Positions 29,305-41,137 of a DNA stretch of 64,000 bases are shown one piece after another. How positions within the stretch are numbered: position 1 is the first letter of the stretch; each line of letters opens with the position of its first letter. Source of the DNA: Eutypa lata (lineage: Eukaryota; Ascomycota; Sordariomycetes; Xylariales; Diatrypaceae); the NCBI GenBank assembly GCA_022661535.1, contig JAKULF010000004.1:5704001-5768000 (forward strand). The letters run 5' to 3'. The position numbers were made by a program, and so were the translations under genes. Below the pieces are notes generated by a model. That model was not told where the DNA came from. It saw only the letters and a program-made list of their open reading frames with translations, and did not search any database.

Positions 29305-29409
29305 AGGTCGATCTCGGGATCGAACTGAGGTTTGTGGAAGTCATGGTTTGTAGAATCCATAACGTGATATTATCAGAATCCACCGTCCTTACCACTAGAC
29401 GAATCGACC
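29305..29409 (-). tRNA. tRNA-Gln (CUG anticodon) with a 33-nt intron
   Basis: On the minus strand from 29409, the 7-bp acceptor stem GGTCGAT/ATCGACC is perfect. The D arm is GTCT-AGTGGTAA-GGAC. The anticodon stem GTGGA/TCCAC encloses loop TTCTGA+T with anticodon CTG. The T arm CTCAG-TTCGATC-CCGAG has one A-C mismatch, and the discriminator is T. A 33-nt intron lies after position 37, the canonical site in nuclear tRNAs. T73 and the anticodon fit tRNA-Gln reading CAG. The T-stem mismatch leaves some doubt about whether the copy is functional. Confidence 0.78.
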
Positions 29410-31094
29410 AATCATATCATGGCTGGCTCAAATTATAGGCTATAAACCCTATCACTGCCATGTCCAGGTACTTAGCGAAGGGGAAAATACCGGCTCTCTT
29501 GATTGACAGATACTAAGCACAAAGACTGGACGAGGTGATATACTGAGGGGAAAATTTGTGTAGCTATATGGCTGGCTTTGTGTTCTCCCGTGCAGCGAAC
29601 CAAGCTCTGATCAAATGTTGTAGTACGGGTATATTATCACTTAAGTGCTTGAAGAAGCAGAAGTTGCTGGATCATTCTGTAATCTGTTTACACATAGAGA
29701 GAGGTTTCATGGTCAATGTCGAGTCAGCCTCGAACAATGGAATAATGGCTGAGCCACTTCTGAACACATGTAGTGCTATGATTTGCGGAGGTCTGGGGAT
29801 ATCATGTTCTCGGTCCTCCGTAACTCGAAGCATCTCGAAAACAGTTCGTGAGACCTTGCTACCCGTTAGACCCGGTCGATGAGAACATCGCAATGTTTGT
29901 GGGGAAACCTTTAGGAGCGACGATAATGAGAATTCTTTCGTCTAAATTTATTTATCGTTCTCTCTCCAATCGACGTCGAGTGAGGCCTTTACTAGGTACC
30001 TATATTTACTACTACTAGTTAACACCAATAAGGGATACGATTATCTAATAATAGAGGCAACACCGTACCAGCAACAGCAACTTATCACAATTGCTTACGT
30101 AGTATATTTATTTATTTATTAAGGCAAGACAACGCCTCATTCTAACACTGCCCAGATTATTGAATGACGCAAGTAGCGAAGGTCTTTCTACATTGGTACT
30201 CGGGTTAATGCAGGCTGGGCCTACTGTTGGACAACGAGGATTTTGGTGTTACTAGATAAGCCAGCAAGCAATTCGTTAACCGGTCATATTTGAGAGATTA
30301 TGCCACGTCCCCAGTGCCATCACATGAGGACAGTACCACCAGTTGCAAATGCTACGCAAATATGTGCACATTGTAAGACCTGATCGGTCATTTTTAAGGT
30401 TTGAATAAGTAGTTAGTTCTAGACAAATCCAGTCTGTGAGTGCACGTAATCCGATGTGTAATTATAATTAAGTTGTAGATATAAATGGTTCACATTGATA
30501 TAGAAAAGGACATGCTATTGAAATAGTATGTCGTAGAAAAGCCTAGTTATTGTTTGAAAGTGCTGTTTCAAAAATTGCTTCATGGCGAGATTTTCTTGCA
30601 GAATTGAGCTTATCCAGACAATCGCTGTGTTGCCCCGGTTGAGAGGCAACCAAAGCTTCTGAGCTTCCCCTCACTCTCGGTGTGGCTGGCTGCCTGCAGA
30701 ACGGCATTTTAGTCTTACATCTAAATGGCTAGAGTGTGAGCCTTAGCAAGGCAGGCTTTATTGACGCAGCTGCATGAAGCACGGCTTATAGTCTGACGAT
30801 AGCAGAGTCGCGATACGATTGGCCCAATCATGCATGCCTTTCAGGCAACAAGGGGGGCAGTGCTGCCTCACCGGGTAGCACAGGGTAAGACCTAGGCTTC
30901 AAACTCTATATAATCGGGCGTTACAGAATATTAGTAGCATATGGATTTCCCTCATTATCCCCCCCCCACCAGCTGAGATTTTCCTTTTCTTGATATCTTC
31001 TCTTCTAACTAACTGCTTGGCTCTGCTTTTTTCTTTCTTTTACCAACCCAGGCTTTAACATTTAAAACAGCTAGAGGCATCATAGATAAATAAC
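29410..31094. other. Intergenic, no supported gene
   Basis: A 108-codon frame at 29556-29882 (plus) has no recognisable domain. The last 200 bp look like a promoter for the AAA ATPase gene: CTATATAAT at about 30907, a C-run near 30960 and long T/C tracts up to the start codon. Confidence 0.45.
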
Positions 31095-33933
31095 ATGGAT
31101 GACAACTCCTCCATCGCCTCCTTTGAGGAAGTCGCTAATCCCTCTTATGAGGGCTTTAAGACCAGCGAGGAGAAGAACATTGAACTCTTGAAGGCGTTGG
31201 TCTCTAGGTCAGCTGCCAATGGCGGACCTGCAAAGGGACTTGCCGACGATGAGGTCCCGGACGTTTGCTACGTCCTTCAGTATAAGGGCTGGGGTGGGAA
31301 GCTTGTAGACAGTAAGCTTTTGAATCCATCCCCTATCTCTCTCTATGTATTTGAACAATTGTTAACATCTAGTCTAGTCCAGCGCAGCCTCGACCCTATT
31401 GACATCCAGCTAAATGGCAACGATGGGGAGGCTCTAGCTACTGGGAAGACCAAGCCGGTCCTTGAGATCGTGACAAAAGTCTCTACCCAGTTAGTCAGAC
31501 AGTCCGGACCAACCCGCTACAGCCACCATCGTGCCCCGCAGCGACGCTGCGGCGCGCCGTACGATCCGTATTTCGTAGACCCCTATAATGAGGCCTACCG
31601 GAATCCCGGCTACCAGCAAAACGACGATGATTCGGAGGTAAAGATTTCCAAGGTTGAGCAAACCACCATGGTGATCAACTCGATCCATCTCATCAACGCC
31701 CTCAAAGCGGTCGTGGGCTACTACACGGGGGTGAACTTCGTGGGCAACAGCGTTAAGATCAACGCTCCCTACGACGTCTTGATCCACCACCGTGCCGCGC
31801 TTGCCCGCTACAAGGTCAGCCAGCCCGAGACGCACGACGAGGAGTACGCGTTCACCACTGCTAAGCACATTGATGTCCTCCTCTCGTTCCTCGCCAAGAC
31901 CCTGGGCAAGCAGATCCGGGAGGAGGAGGAGCGCCACAAGAGCAGCACCCCCAAGGCCACCTTCGACAACCTCTGGCTGGTCTTGAAGCCGGGAACCGTG
32001 GTCTATGCGGAGCAGAACTACAAGTGGACCCCGTTCGTCATCTCGCGCGTCCACAACCCGTTCCGCAGTAGCGGGGATGAGCCGAAGCCTTACATAGTCG
32101 AGTGCTGGAACATTGCATATTCCATGGATAGGTTCTCGCGCATCATGCATAGCTTCACGATCGACCCCTTTTCGGGAGAGGAAGCCATCCTCAACCTGCG
32201 CGTGATCCCGGCTCGGTTCTTCAGGGGGGAGGATCACGACATGAGTCCAGCTGATGTGTCTGCCAGACAGATTGAACTAGGCCAAGTAGCTTGGGAATTG
32301 GCGAAGGGTCCGGTATGTCTCTCTTAGAATATCATAGCCGTCTTCCCTAGACATTCCAAGTTTCTAGGGAATCCGTAGTCCTTCCTTACATGATCGAGTA
32401 CTAACCTTTCGTATCAAAGGCATACATGTCGTATGAAGGTGGTTTGGTGAAGAAACAGTTCCAACAGGATTATGAATCCTACCCAACCGGAGCAACTGGA
32501 TACATGAGCGGACGGGTGATTGTCGACTGCCAAGGCTTCGAGAGGTATTCCAACGAATGTCCTACAGACCACGGCCGCCGCAGACGTTCGCCCCCACCGC
32601 CGGCTCGATCCCCTCCCTTGAAGGACCAGCTGCCGTATTTCGGTCCTCGCTGCGGGTGCAGCGCCTGTAGCAAAGAGGCCGATTCAGCCGAGGTGGAGCG
32701 ATTGAGCCCCTTCGCCGGGTTCGAGGATCTGGACCCGGCATGCGACGACCCGCCAGCCTCGGATCTCTACTTCCTGGCCATGTCGAAGGTCGTATCCGGA
32801 TTCATCCTGACCCAGCGCCGCTGGGGCCACTTCAACGTAGAGCACCTGCGCGACGTCAAGTTCGACCGGGAGGCGTTCAAGTACCTCGTCCTGGACGACG
32901 ACATCAAGTGGACGGTCAAGGCGCTCATCGGCAAGTTCGCGAGCGCGAACGGCCAGGTGAGCCCTTGGCCGAGCGATTTCGTCAAGAACAAGGGGCAGGG
33001 CCGCATCTTCCTCCTCCACGGCTCTCCCGGTGTGGGCAAGACCTGCACGGCTGAAGCGACGGCCGAGCTCGCACAGCGCCCCCTCCTTTCGCTCACGAGC
33101 GGTGATCTGAGCACCCACTCCTACACGGTGGAGAAGAACCTCGACTACTTCCTCACCCTTGGGGAGAGATTCGGTGCTATCGTCCTGCTCGATGAAGCCG
33201 ACGTCTATCTTGAGACCCGTCGCGCTAAAGACATTGCCCGTAACGGCCTCGTATCAATGTAAGTCATCATCACCTTAGGACACTTTTTTTAGTACATAAG
33301 TATAATGCGTCCATCCATCCTATCCCATCCCCCTTCCCACAACAAACCACCACGTAACCTTGTGTATTAACTTTTCCCCAAAGCTTCCTCCGCGCCCTCG
33401 AGTACTACCGCGGGGTGCTGTTCCTGACCAGCAACCGGGTGGAGACGTTCGACTCGGCCTTCACGTCGCGCATCCACGTCGCCCTGCACTACAAGAACCT
33501 GACGGACGGGGACCGCGAGAAGATCTGGCTGAATAGCTTCGAGCGGCTCGAGCGCGACAGCGCGGGCCAGGTGCACATCAGCGTGGCGACGCGGGAGTAC
33601 GCGTACGAGAGCGGCGACGTGCAGCGGCTGCGCTGGAACGGGCGCGAGATCCGCAACGCGCTGCAGACGGCCGTGGCCCTCGCCGAGGCCGACGCCGCCG
33701 AGGACGGCGCCGACCGCGTCACCGTCACCGACAAGCACCTGCGCTACGTCGTCAGGATGAGCCGCGGCTTCCGGAAGTTCTTGCGCCATAGTCGGGGCCG
33801 GGGCGGGGACGCTGACGTCCACATGGATGATATTGTCGATGTTGACAATGATGATGATGATGATGACGATGATGATGACGACGAGGACGAGAACGATACT
33901 GATGAGGATCAGGGCAGCATTATCTATGATTAG
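31095..33933 (+). CDS. Fungal AAA+ ATPase with DUF7025-type N-terminal domain
   Basis: Exons 31095-32312, 32420-33258 and 33384-33933 (868 aa), with introns of 107 bp (phase 0) and 125 bp (phase 2). An extra in-frame intron at 31312-31377 is likely (see findings) and would give 846 aa. The N-terminal half holds the domain LWLVLKPGTVVY...VECWNIAY found in this fungal family. The C-terminal half is an AAA module: Walker A HGSPGVGKTCTAE, Walker B AIVLLDEADVYLE, sensor 1 LFLTSNRVETFD, then an SRIHVALHY segment in the arginine-finger region. A CGCSAC cysteine pair lies just before the module, and the protein ends in an Asp/Glu tract. It should hydrolyse ATP to remodel a protein or complex. The target and cellular site are unknown. 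Confidence 0.88.
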
Positions 33934-34356
33934 TAGGCTTGTGATGCTCCTCGAGTTTTACGGAATGTAGGGTACTCATTCGTTACGTAACTTAGTCTAA
34001 TATTAGGTGGCGTTTTATTGCTTTATTATTTCAGCGATGCCTTCGTCGTAGCTAGTGATCAGGAGACAAATCTTTAAAATTCAGCATTTAATAAAATTAG
34101 TCTGAACCATCTAAGTCATATTAGTTAAATATTTTTTCACCTATTGTATTGGTTTAGATGGGTTGGAACTCATTTTTCATTAAGTAGGTAGATAGCACCT
34201 GTAAACTGTGTGTGTCGCTGCCTTATGAATACTACAAACATGTAGGTACTTGACCATAACGAGCCCAATATACCCATGCCACATCCCCTTACAACTTCCC
34301 GTCATAACAACAATTAGAACCCGCAGCTTATATAAGCCCCCCCCATAGCCATGCGA
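33934..34356. other. Intergenic between convergent genes
   Basis: 3' flanks of the AAA ATPase gene and of the minus-strand secreted-protein gene. Nothing else seen. Confidence 0.5.
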
Positions 34357-34956
34357 TTAAGAAACCGTTCCATTATGAAGTGTTTCATTCCAGAGTGGAT
34401 TGATGAATTTGCTCTCTGGCCTAGACCAGCCGCAAGTCTCGTTGTTCCAACGTATCAAAGCGTCGGCGTCCTCTTGGCGCCCATCGCATTGCTCCCTCAT
34501 GCAAGGGATCAGCCTCTCTACATACCAGTCGGTTAGCATGATTGGCTTGAAGCTGCGGCAGAAGCTATCGATGTTGTCCCTGAAGACATCGCCCTTGCGG
34601 ATGCGCCATGCGAGGCCGCGGAGTCCGTTGCGTGGGAGATTCTTGAAGCAATACTGCCCGCAAGCAGGCAATTTCCATATAGGAAGTGGCGACTTGTTGC
34701 AGCGAGGCTCTATCCCGCGACCCTCAATTGCGAGTGGGCAGATGTTGACTTCGCGGTGAGAGCCGGTCGGGATTTCGGCGGTAGTGGTGGTGTTATGAGT
34801 AAGATCGTCTGTCGCTGTATGTTGATGATCACTACTCCAGTTTGAAACGGCATCCAGGAGCTGCGGCGTTGTCTGGTGGCTTGCAGACTCTGTGATTGGA
34901 ATGGCGTGGACAGTGTTGGCTACCGCCATTAAGATGATGGGAAATGTGAGCCTCAT
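34357..34956 (-). CDS. Secreted cysteine-rich protein, CFEM-like
   Basis: Single exon, 199 aa. A clear signal peptide (MRLTFPIILMAVANTVHA, cleavage after VHA) is followed by a Thr/Asn-rich linker and a domain with eight cysteines. The spacing LPACGQYCFK...DNIDSFCRSF...PCMREQC...ETCGW resembles CFEM domains (haem/iron-binding or surface proteins of ascomycetes), though the second CFEM cysteine pair looks reduced. There are several N-glycosylation sequons (NWS, NTT, NET, NGT). I see no C-terminal hydrophobic GPI signal or membrane helix, so it should be released. A TATAAAAA string near 35137 on the minus strand lies about 180 bp upstream. The role is unknown; a secreted effector or iron-related protein is a guess. 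Confidence 0.72.
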   Translation of the reverse strand: MRLTFPIILMAVANTVHAIPITESASHQTTPQLLDAVSNWSSDHQHTATDDLTHNTTTTAEIPTGSHREVNICPLAIEGRGIEPRCNKSPLPIWKLPACGQYCFKNLPRNGLRGLAWRIRKGDVFRDNIDSFCRSFKPIMLTDWYVERLIPCMREQCDGRQEDADALIRWNNETCGWSRPESKFINPLWNETLHNGTVS

Positions 34957-37462
34957 CTTGATGACTGAAGTGTCTGATGATATTCAGATAGACGTATGTT
35001 ATAGTCTCTAATGATGATGGTATTGTGTGTTGGAAGCGAAGATATTGTTCGAGTCAAATGATGGAATTGACCGGTTGCTTTTCGTGTGGTTTAATTAGAT
35101 GAAGAAGACGGATAGAAAATGAGTGCCGTCCAGGATTTTTATAGCAGCTTATGAGTGACCGAACTTCCAAGCTAGGTATCTATCTCCAAAGTTTTCGGAA
35201 ATAGCTAACGCTTCGATCAAAGGTTCATCTCAAAAAGTCATCACTTCAGTACCATCATAGCTCACATGGGATAGTGTGATAATTAAAATCTAACATCACT
35301 AAAATTACCCAAAACGAAACTTAAAGAGTAAAGAGTAAAGCTTAATAAAGTTAAGTTACTACTACTAACACCTGAATCACATATTAACTCATCTACCATC
35401 TCTAATATAGTTCCAAAATTGCTCGTGCCAACGTTCACTTTACACTTGTATGATGAGCATAGAAAACTCTGGAATGATATTAGCAAAGCGCAAACTAGGT
35501 GCCTCAACAAGTTGCTTCAAGAGGTTGTCTTGTTCCATTTAGGTAGAAGATTTATGGACACCCTTTGCTTTGAGAATTTTTATCATCTCAACTTATACTT
35601 TTTGAAAAGATCTTAGCATATTTTTACAGTGAAGCATTGAAACTGTATAAATCATCGCAAAGCCAGTCAGAGAATGACTTGTAAGTGTCTATACTGGTTA
35701 AAAGAAACGTCTCACACTCATTCATATTTACCTATATACAAGTGTATATTTCTGTACTTATAGTCTATTACGTTCATCTATCAAAGACAAATATTTCATC
35801 CCATACTTGATAATGGAGTTGGAGAAGGAAGCATGCTGTTGTGGCCTCAAACAAATATGTAATGTGATGACTTCCCTAGTTTTTATTATTATTATGCTGG
35901 CTTCTCTGTCGAACTCGTACGTTATGAATGACACGGCCACTTGGTAATATACGCTACTCTTAAGCGACTCATAACAAGGATTGTGAGCCTTTGAAATTCA
36001 ATGATATTAGTGAGCAACTGCGCCGATCAAAATCTCTATCTGAAGACTACTCCTTGTTTTTTTATACGGAAAAGTGACCTGTCTTCCTCTCACCAGTTCA
36101 CTAAAGGTAAGCTCTTCCACTGTCTACTTTTGGGCCCCTTTAAGAGCACTGCCTCTGAGCCTAATAAAAAAGGGGTCAGAGGACCCGTATCATTGAGTGA
36201 TCGATAAAAGAACTTATAACGTCAGCTTTCTTCGTTTTCCTGTCCTGTCCCATATTGATGGCAAAAGAGTTTTTTTTTTCGACGTGAAAATATCGAGCGA
36301 TTGAACCTAGTTTTCTAGCGAAACCATGTAGCTGCAGTCACAAAAGAAGTCGCTAATATAGGCTATTTAATTATAAATTGTAATCTGAAAAACTATACGT
36401 CTAGATGCGAGATATTATTTGCTCTATTAACAATAGTTGGCTAAAGTAGGATACATCCGAAAAGACGAATTGCGATGATTGAATTCATAAGAATTCATAA
36501 GAATTCGATTAATGGATATGGTAAATTATATGAATATTAATTAGTAATCAACAGGTACATACTTAGTGTGCAAGAGCGGTTGCCTCGATGATTCCCGTGT
36601 CCCCGTTTGTGGATCTCATCTGATTCTTTTCCCGCGTTTCCACTGAAATCTGCACCTAAAAATTATATCACGAGTTCGTTCAGCTGGCGATTAGGCATCC
36701 CCTGAACAACTCATTGATGGACCTTGCAAGTGATTCAGGGGATCTTCTATGATGGGTCCTCTAAGAACATCAGTTATGCATACATAGATGCGACGAGGAA
36801 AAGCTGAAACTCATAGTTGTGGCATGTTTCTCAAGGTCTTGTTTCACGATGATTCACGATGACCTCAGCCCGGTGAAAGATAAAAAAAAAATTATGCCGG
36901 GCCGAGGAGGTTGGCTAAGGTTATCTAATCGGTATTTGCCCCATAAATAATTACATGTATATATAGTCCGGGGACAGTGCCGAGAGATCCTTCGTCCGTA
37001 GCTGGTCCCTGGTGCGCTACCTACATAGTCATGACGATTAATCAGTGACTAATTTGCCTCTCGATACGCGTCGATTGTCGTCCCTTTCCAGAAAAGAATA
37101 CCCGCCGATTGGCTTCGCCTGATCGAAGATTCGTGGTCGAGGCTGTGTTGGGCCGCAAACTGGTCTGTGACGTTGCACCCTGTCCGCCAATTGATCGCCC
37201 TGAAATGGAGCCCGCAAACGATAGCCCACTGGACCCTGGTCGGTGCCAGCGTATCAACCCGCTACTTCACCGCCTGCGTTGATAGGTATACCGGTTCGCA
37301 CGTTGCGCGAGGAGACCAGGGCATCGTGGAGAACTTTTTTTCCCGCCTTCTATCTATTGATTCAAATAGATCATCTATTTTTTGTTTTCTTCTTGTCCAC
37401 CGACTTTCTTCCCTCCTCCTCTTGATCTCTACTATGTCGTCGCTTCGACCATCGAGTTCTCC
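34957..37462. other. Intergenic, no supported gene
   Basis: 2.5 kb of AT-rich DNA without a credible gene. A short direct repeat (GAATTCATAA units) lies at 36481-36506. The right end holds the promoter of the next membrane protein. Confidence 0.45.
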
Positions 37463-39640
37463 ATGTGGGAGATATGTGATGAGGCTCGGCGTCCGGCCGG
37501 GCAGGATCCCGACGTCGTCGGCCTGGGAGTACGTTTTTGTTTGCCCTTTTGGCTTGGGGCCCGCCCAACGCCCGTCTTCGATCCCCCCCTTGTTTGCATT
37601 GCTAACGTGGGGGTTTTCCCTTTCTAGACTTTTATTGCTTTCGCCGGCTCCGCGGGCTTAGCGATCGTGGGCTTGGTGATTCAGTATCTTTTACTTCATG
37701 TCTCGCCGGGCGAGGATCAGCCACGCACGAACCCAGTCGACGCTCTCTTGTTAGGGACGCTTCGGGGCCCCGTGAGATCTCTAGGCATCAAGTTGAGCTG
37801 GCTGAATACGCCGCCGCAGGAGGGGAAATGGCGATCCGCTTTTGATAGTGTGAGTGACATTGTACAGCACCAAATCCCCGATCTTTTTTTATTGACGAAT
37901 CTGTATCAGTGCATCCTCTCTGTTGGCGATATCCAGCTAGCGATGGGATTCGCGGCGCTCGTGTACGCATATGTGACATCTTTCACGGATGGCATGTCAG
38001 TGTACCACTGGTGGGTAGTGGTTGGCCTCGTGTGAGTACCAGATTGATCCTTTGAAGCGACTTGTTGCACGAACTAACAGAGTTCAAACAGCTGGTTTTC
38101 CGTCGCGACCAACTTAGCGACTACATCATACCTGCGCTCTTACTTCGCCAAACACTCAGGCGAGCGCGAGTGGAGAGTTTTACTTCTTTTCTTCCTCATC
38201 GTGGCCCTTGGCATCTCCATGACACCGATTATTCGGGTCAGGGAGGTGTTCGCAAGGGACCCGGATGATGTTCAGAGCATCCTGTCATCTGATGTGCTCT
38301 GCTACTTCCCTACCAAGGACTGGAAGATTGGCACGCAATCAAAATCTTCTAGCGTGCTGCTTGCTATCTTTCTTGGTATTCTCGTTGTTGCATGCGCGGT
38401 GTTGAAGCTATTTGAGTTACCTGGTAGTGTCGTTTTCAAATGGCGTGACCACTACCGAGGCGAGATGCAACAGGCACTCCTTGGAAATATGATAACCTGT
38501 GTTCGGTGTGAGCAGCGATATGTGTTACTCGTGGTCCGACCCGTTCTATCGCTCTGGCTCGTCCTACGCATTTACGCCGAATTGCTGAACTCCATCGTTA
38601 CGCATATCTTCTGCATCATGGCTATGTTCGCGTGGGTGGTTGTGCGCTTCATCGACATACGGAATCTGGGGACCCCTGAATTGAGTCGTTGGACGTTTGG
38701 CCAGATCTTTGTGCTTGCATTATCCGTGGCACCCTTCGTGTCATTAGGATCTTGTTTGTGGAAGGTCCGGTGGCATATCCCAGAGTTTGGCCTCCGTGAG
38801 CGGCTTCGAAGTTTCAAGTGGCCTAAGCTTAGGTTAAGGAAGCGAATGGAACTACCGGTGGACTCAACCGACCAAGCCGGCAACGGCAATCCCGTGCCAA
38901 CCCCTGCCGAAACCACCGAGCAGGATTTCAAGGGCTTAGGTATTAGTGATGGCGAAAGAGTTCGTGAGAGGGATGACCCGAGGACTGACCAAACCGATTT
39001 GGCAAGCGCCTATACAGCTGCCCACAACATCTTTCCATCTCTCTGGTTTGCTATCGCTATACCCTTGGCTGCATTCCCAAGTCTATTGCACCTCGTCCTC
39101 TTGATGGTTCTCCCCAATGTACCCGGTTACCCGACACCCGCCAATGTTTTGTGGAGGACTATCTTCTGGTTCATCGTCTACCAACCGCTGGTGCTCTTCT
39201 TGTTCCTGCTCTCCGGGATGATCGTAGAGGAGAGAGCCAGACGCAGGAGACGCTTGCGGTCCATATACGGAACAATTGCGGTTGTCGGTTTTGTGCTGTC
39301 GACTGCTGCGATCTTCGACACATTATACGGCCTCAGTGGAATTCCCATGTCATACATAGGGATGGGTGCCCTTGGTCTTGGGTTTCTCCTCTATCTCCTT
39401 TACGGCCTCGTGGCCCAACCCAGCCCCCTAGCTAAAGGGAAGGGTCGCAGGTCTTTGAGGGACGGAGATGTCGAGGAGGGAGCACCACTCCTAGGTCCCA
39501 GAAGGGCAAGTTCGGACGTTCGCATTTTCCCAGTCCGGAAGGCGAAACGATGGCACGGACCTTCACGAAGGCCTCAGCAAACCAAAAAGAGAAGTTATGG
39601 CACGATTGATGACTCAAGTAGCTCGGCAGCTCGCTTGTGA
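37463..39640 (+). CDS. Polytopic membrane protein of unknown function, fungal
   Basis: Exons 37463-37528, 37628-38031 and 38092-39640 (672 aa). The introns are 99 bp (phase 0) and 60 bp (phase 2, branch CTAAC). ATG 37463 is the first ATG in the frame and gives MWEICDEARRP followed by DPDVVGLGTFIAFAG. This resembles the N-terminus of a large, unnamed group of fungal membrane proteins (NPDIxGIG-type start leading into helix 1). By eye there are eight to ten hydrophobic helices, four before residue 200 and three or four after residue 440. A hydrophilic loop at about residues 400-430 separates the two halves, and the tail is basic and Ser-rich. No catalytic or transport motif is visible. It may be a transporter or sensor; I cannot name a function. 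Confidence 0.82.
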
Positions 39641-41137
39641 TGGGATTGTAACACCACAGCTAGCGGGTGGGCGTATGACAGTACGAGGGATGTCTTTGTT
39701 TTCATTGATGTGTGTGGGTTTCGGTTTAGCATTGGAAGGATGGGAATGATTTCATGAACTTGCACATATTTACGTTGTTTGGTGATAAACGGTTATGAGA
39801 GATTGAAGAGGGATGATCGTATGAAGTTACTAGTCAGAATGTTCATTAAATATAGAAGCAACGACATGTAGATATGCCAACAAATCGCTCGTGGCATCAA
39901 TAACCTTGACCATGATTGATGTTAACCTCCGTGTTGCTTGTCACCTGAGTACTCTTAGACCTGGCCAGAGAATATCAATTCCTGTTGCTTCCCGTATTAT
40001 TTCCGAGTCTTCGCAGGAATCGGCGTTGATATCTCCATGTTAAGAAAACCCGGCGGAAAACGGGCGTTGTAGCATCGGCCCCGGGACTGACAGACCCATC
40101 CCTAATTGATCTGCCGGTGTAGAAATAATTAGCTACGAGGATTTGACCTTCCGAGGATTGCCGTAGATCTCCATCAAGCCCAGTAGATCAGCCTCTTCTA
40201 GCTTAATTAAGCATGTCGGAACCATCCTCATGGTGGTGCTGGTGTTGGTACATGTCGGTTTTAGCAATGGTGCCCATAATATGCATCTAGCCAACCCCCA
40301 GCTTCCTTAAGCCCGGATCCGAAACCTCTAGCATTCGGGTCTCCAGGCGCCCAGCACCGGAACCACCATGTGGGGCCGCGGGGTACCGTCTTACCCCTAT
40401 AAATCCGTACACTTGGCATTGACACATGCACATAATTCAATACATTACACTACATATATGTCACAAGAGGTCAAATTAACTAAATCTAGTGGTACATATT
40501 GAATATTCATACATAACCGAATAATAAGATAGGTTGAAAAAAGTAAAGGCTATGATGGTTTATGACAAAGAACTCTCCTTCGGAGCTTCCGTCGAATCTC
40601 ATTAGCGTGCAGAGCCATCCCAACATTTAACATAAGCCCAAGGTACAACGGTCTTTAGGATTGATACTGTGAAATATAAATGAAATGTATAAATATATGA
40701 TGTATTCGACATAAGTTTTAAGATATAATCTTAAATATTCCGTAATAAATGATACTGAAATGATACTGAAGTCTACTATTAGATGCCATCGAGGCGGAAA
40801 TCGAAACCCGTGGCTCGAACTAAGTATGAAGATCCACCGAGTATATGTACTCCGTGCTGTCGGACAAGAGGGTTATTATGCGGTCACAAATTCTCATGGT
40901 TTCTGTTGCATTTATTCTATTTACAATTGATGCGGTTGAAATACGAATGTAATCTGCTAACTCGAAGAAATAAGGGCTCGTTGTTTATTAAATAGCTAAA
41001 AAACCAAAGATTGCACTAACTAACTACGTGGTTCGTATGAAGGAACCTATTAAGACATTATTAACACGCCCTATTCAATAATCTGAGAGATAAGGACATC
41101 TCCGCCCCCCAAGGTGCAACCAAAGCAGTAGATAGTC
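39641..41137. other. Intergenic, left edge of the metabolic cluster
   Basis: No supported gene. Contains GC-richer patches at 40050-40100 and 40310-40400 and a CGG-N10-CCG site (listed separately) upstream of the dehydrogenase gene. Confidence 0.45.
40795..40810. promoter_or_regulatory. Putative Zn2Cys6 site 1 (CGG-N10-CCG)
   Basis: CGGAAATCGAAACCCG, about 330 bp upstream of the tartrate/D-malate dehydrogenase start. It shares the 11-mer CGGAAATCGAA with site 5, at 61151. Confidence 0.45.

Noticed and set aside
29556..29882. 108-codon plus-strand frame beside the tRNA
   Set aside because: No recognisable family; composition like the surrounding noncoding DNA.
31491..32237. 248-codon antisense frame in the AAA ATPase gene
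   Set aside because: Shadow of the sense frame; Val/Asp/Leu-rich with no family resemblance.
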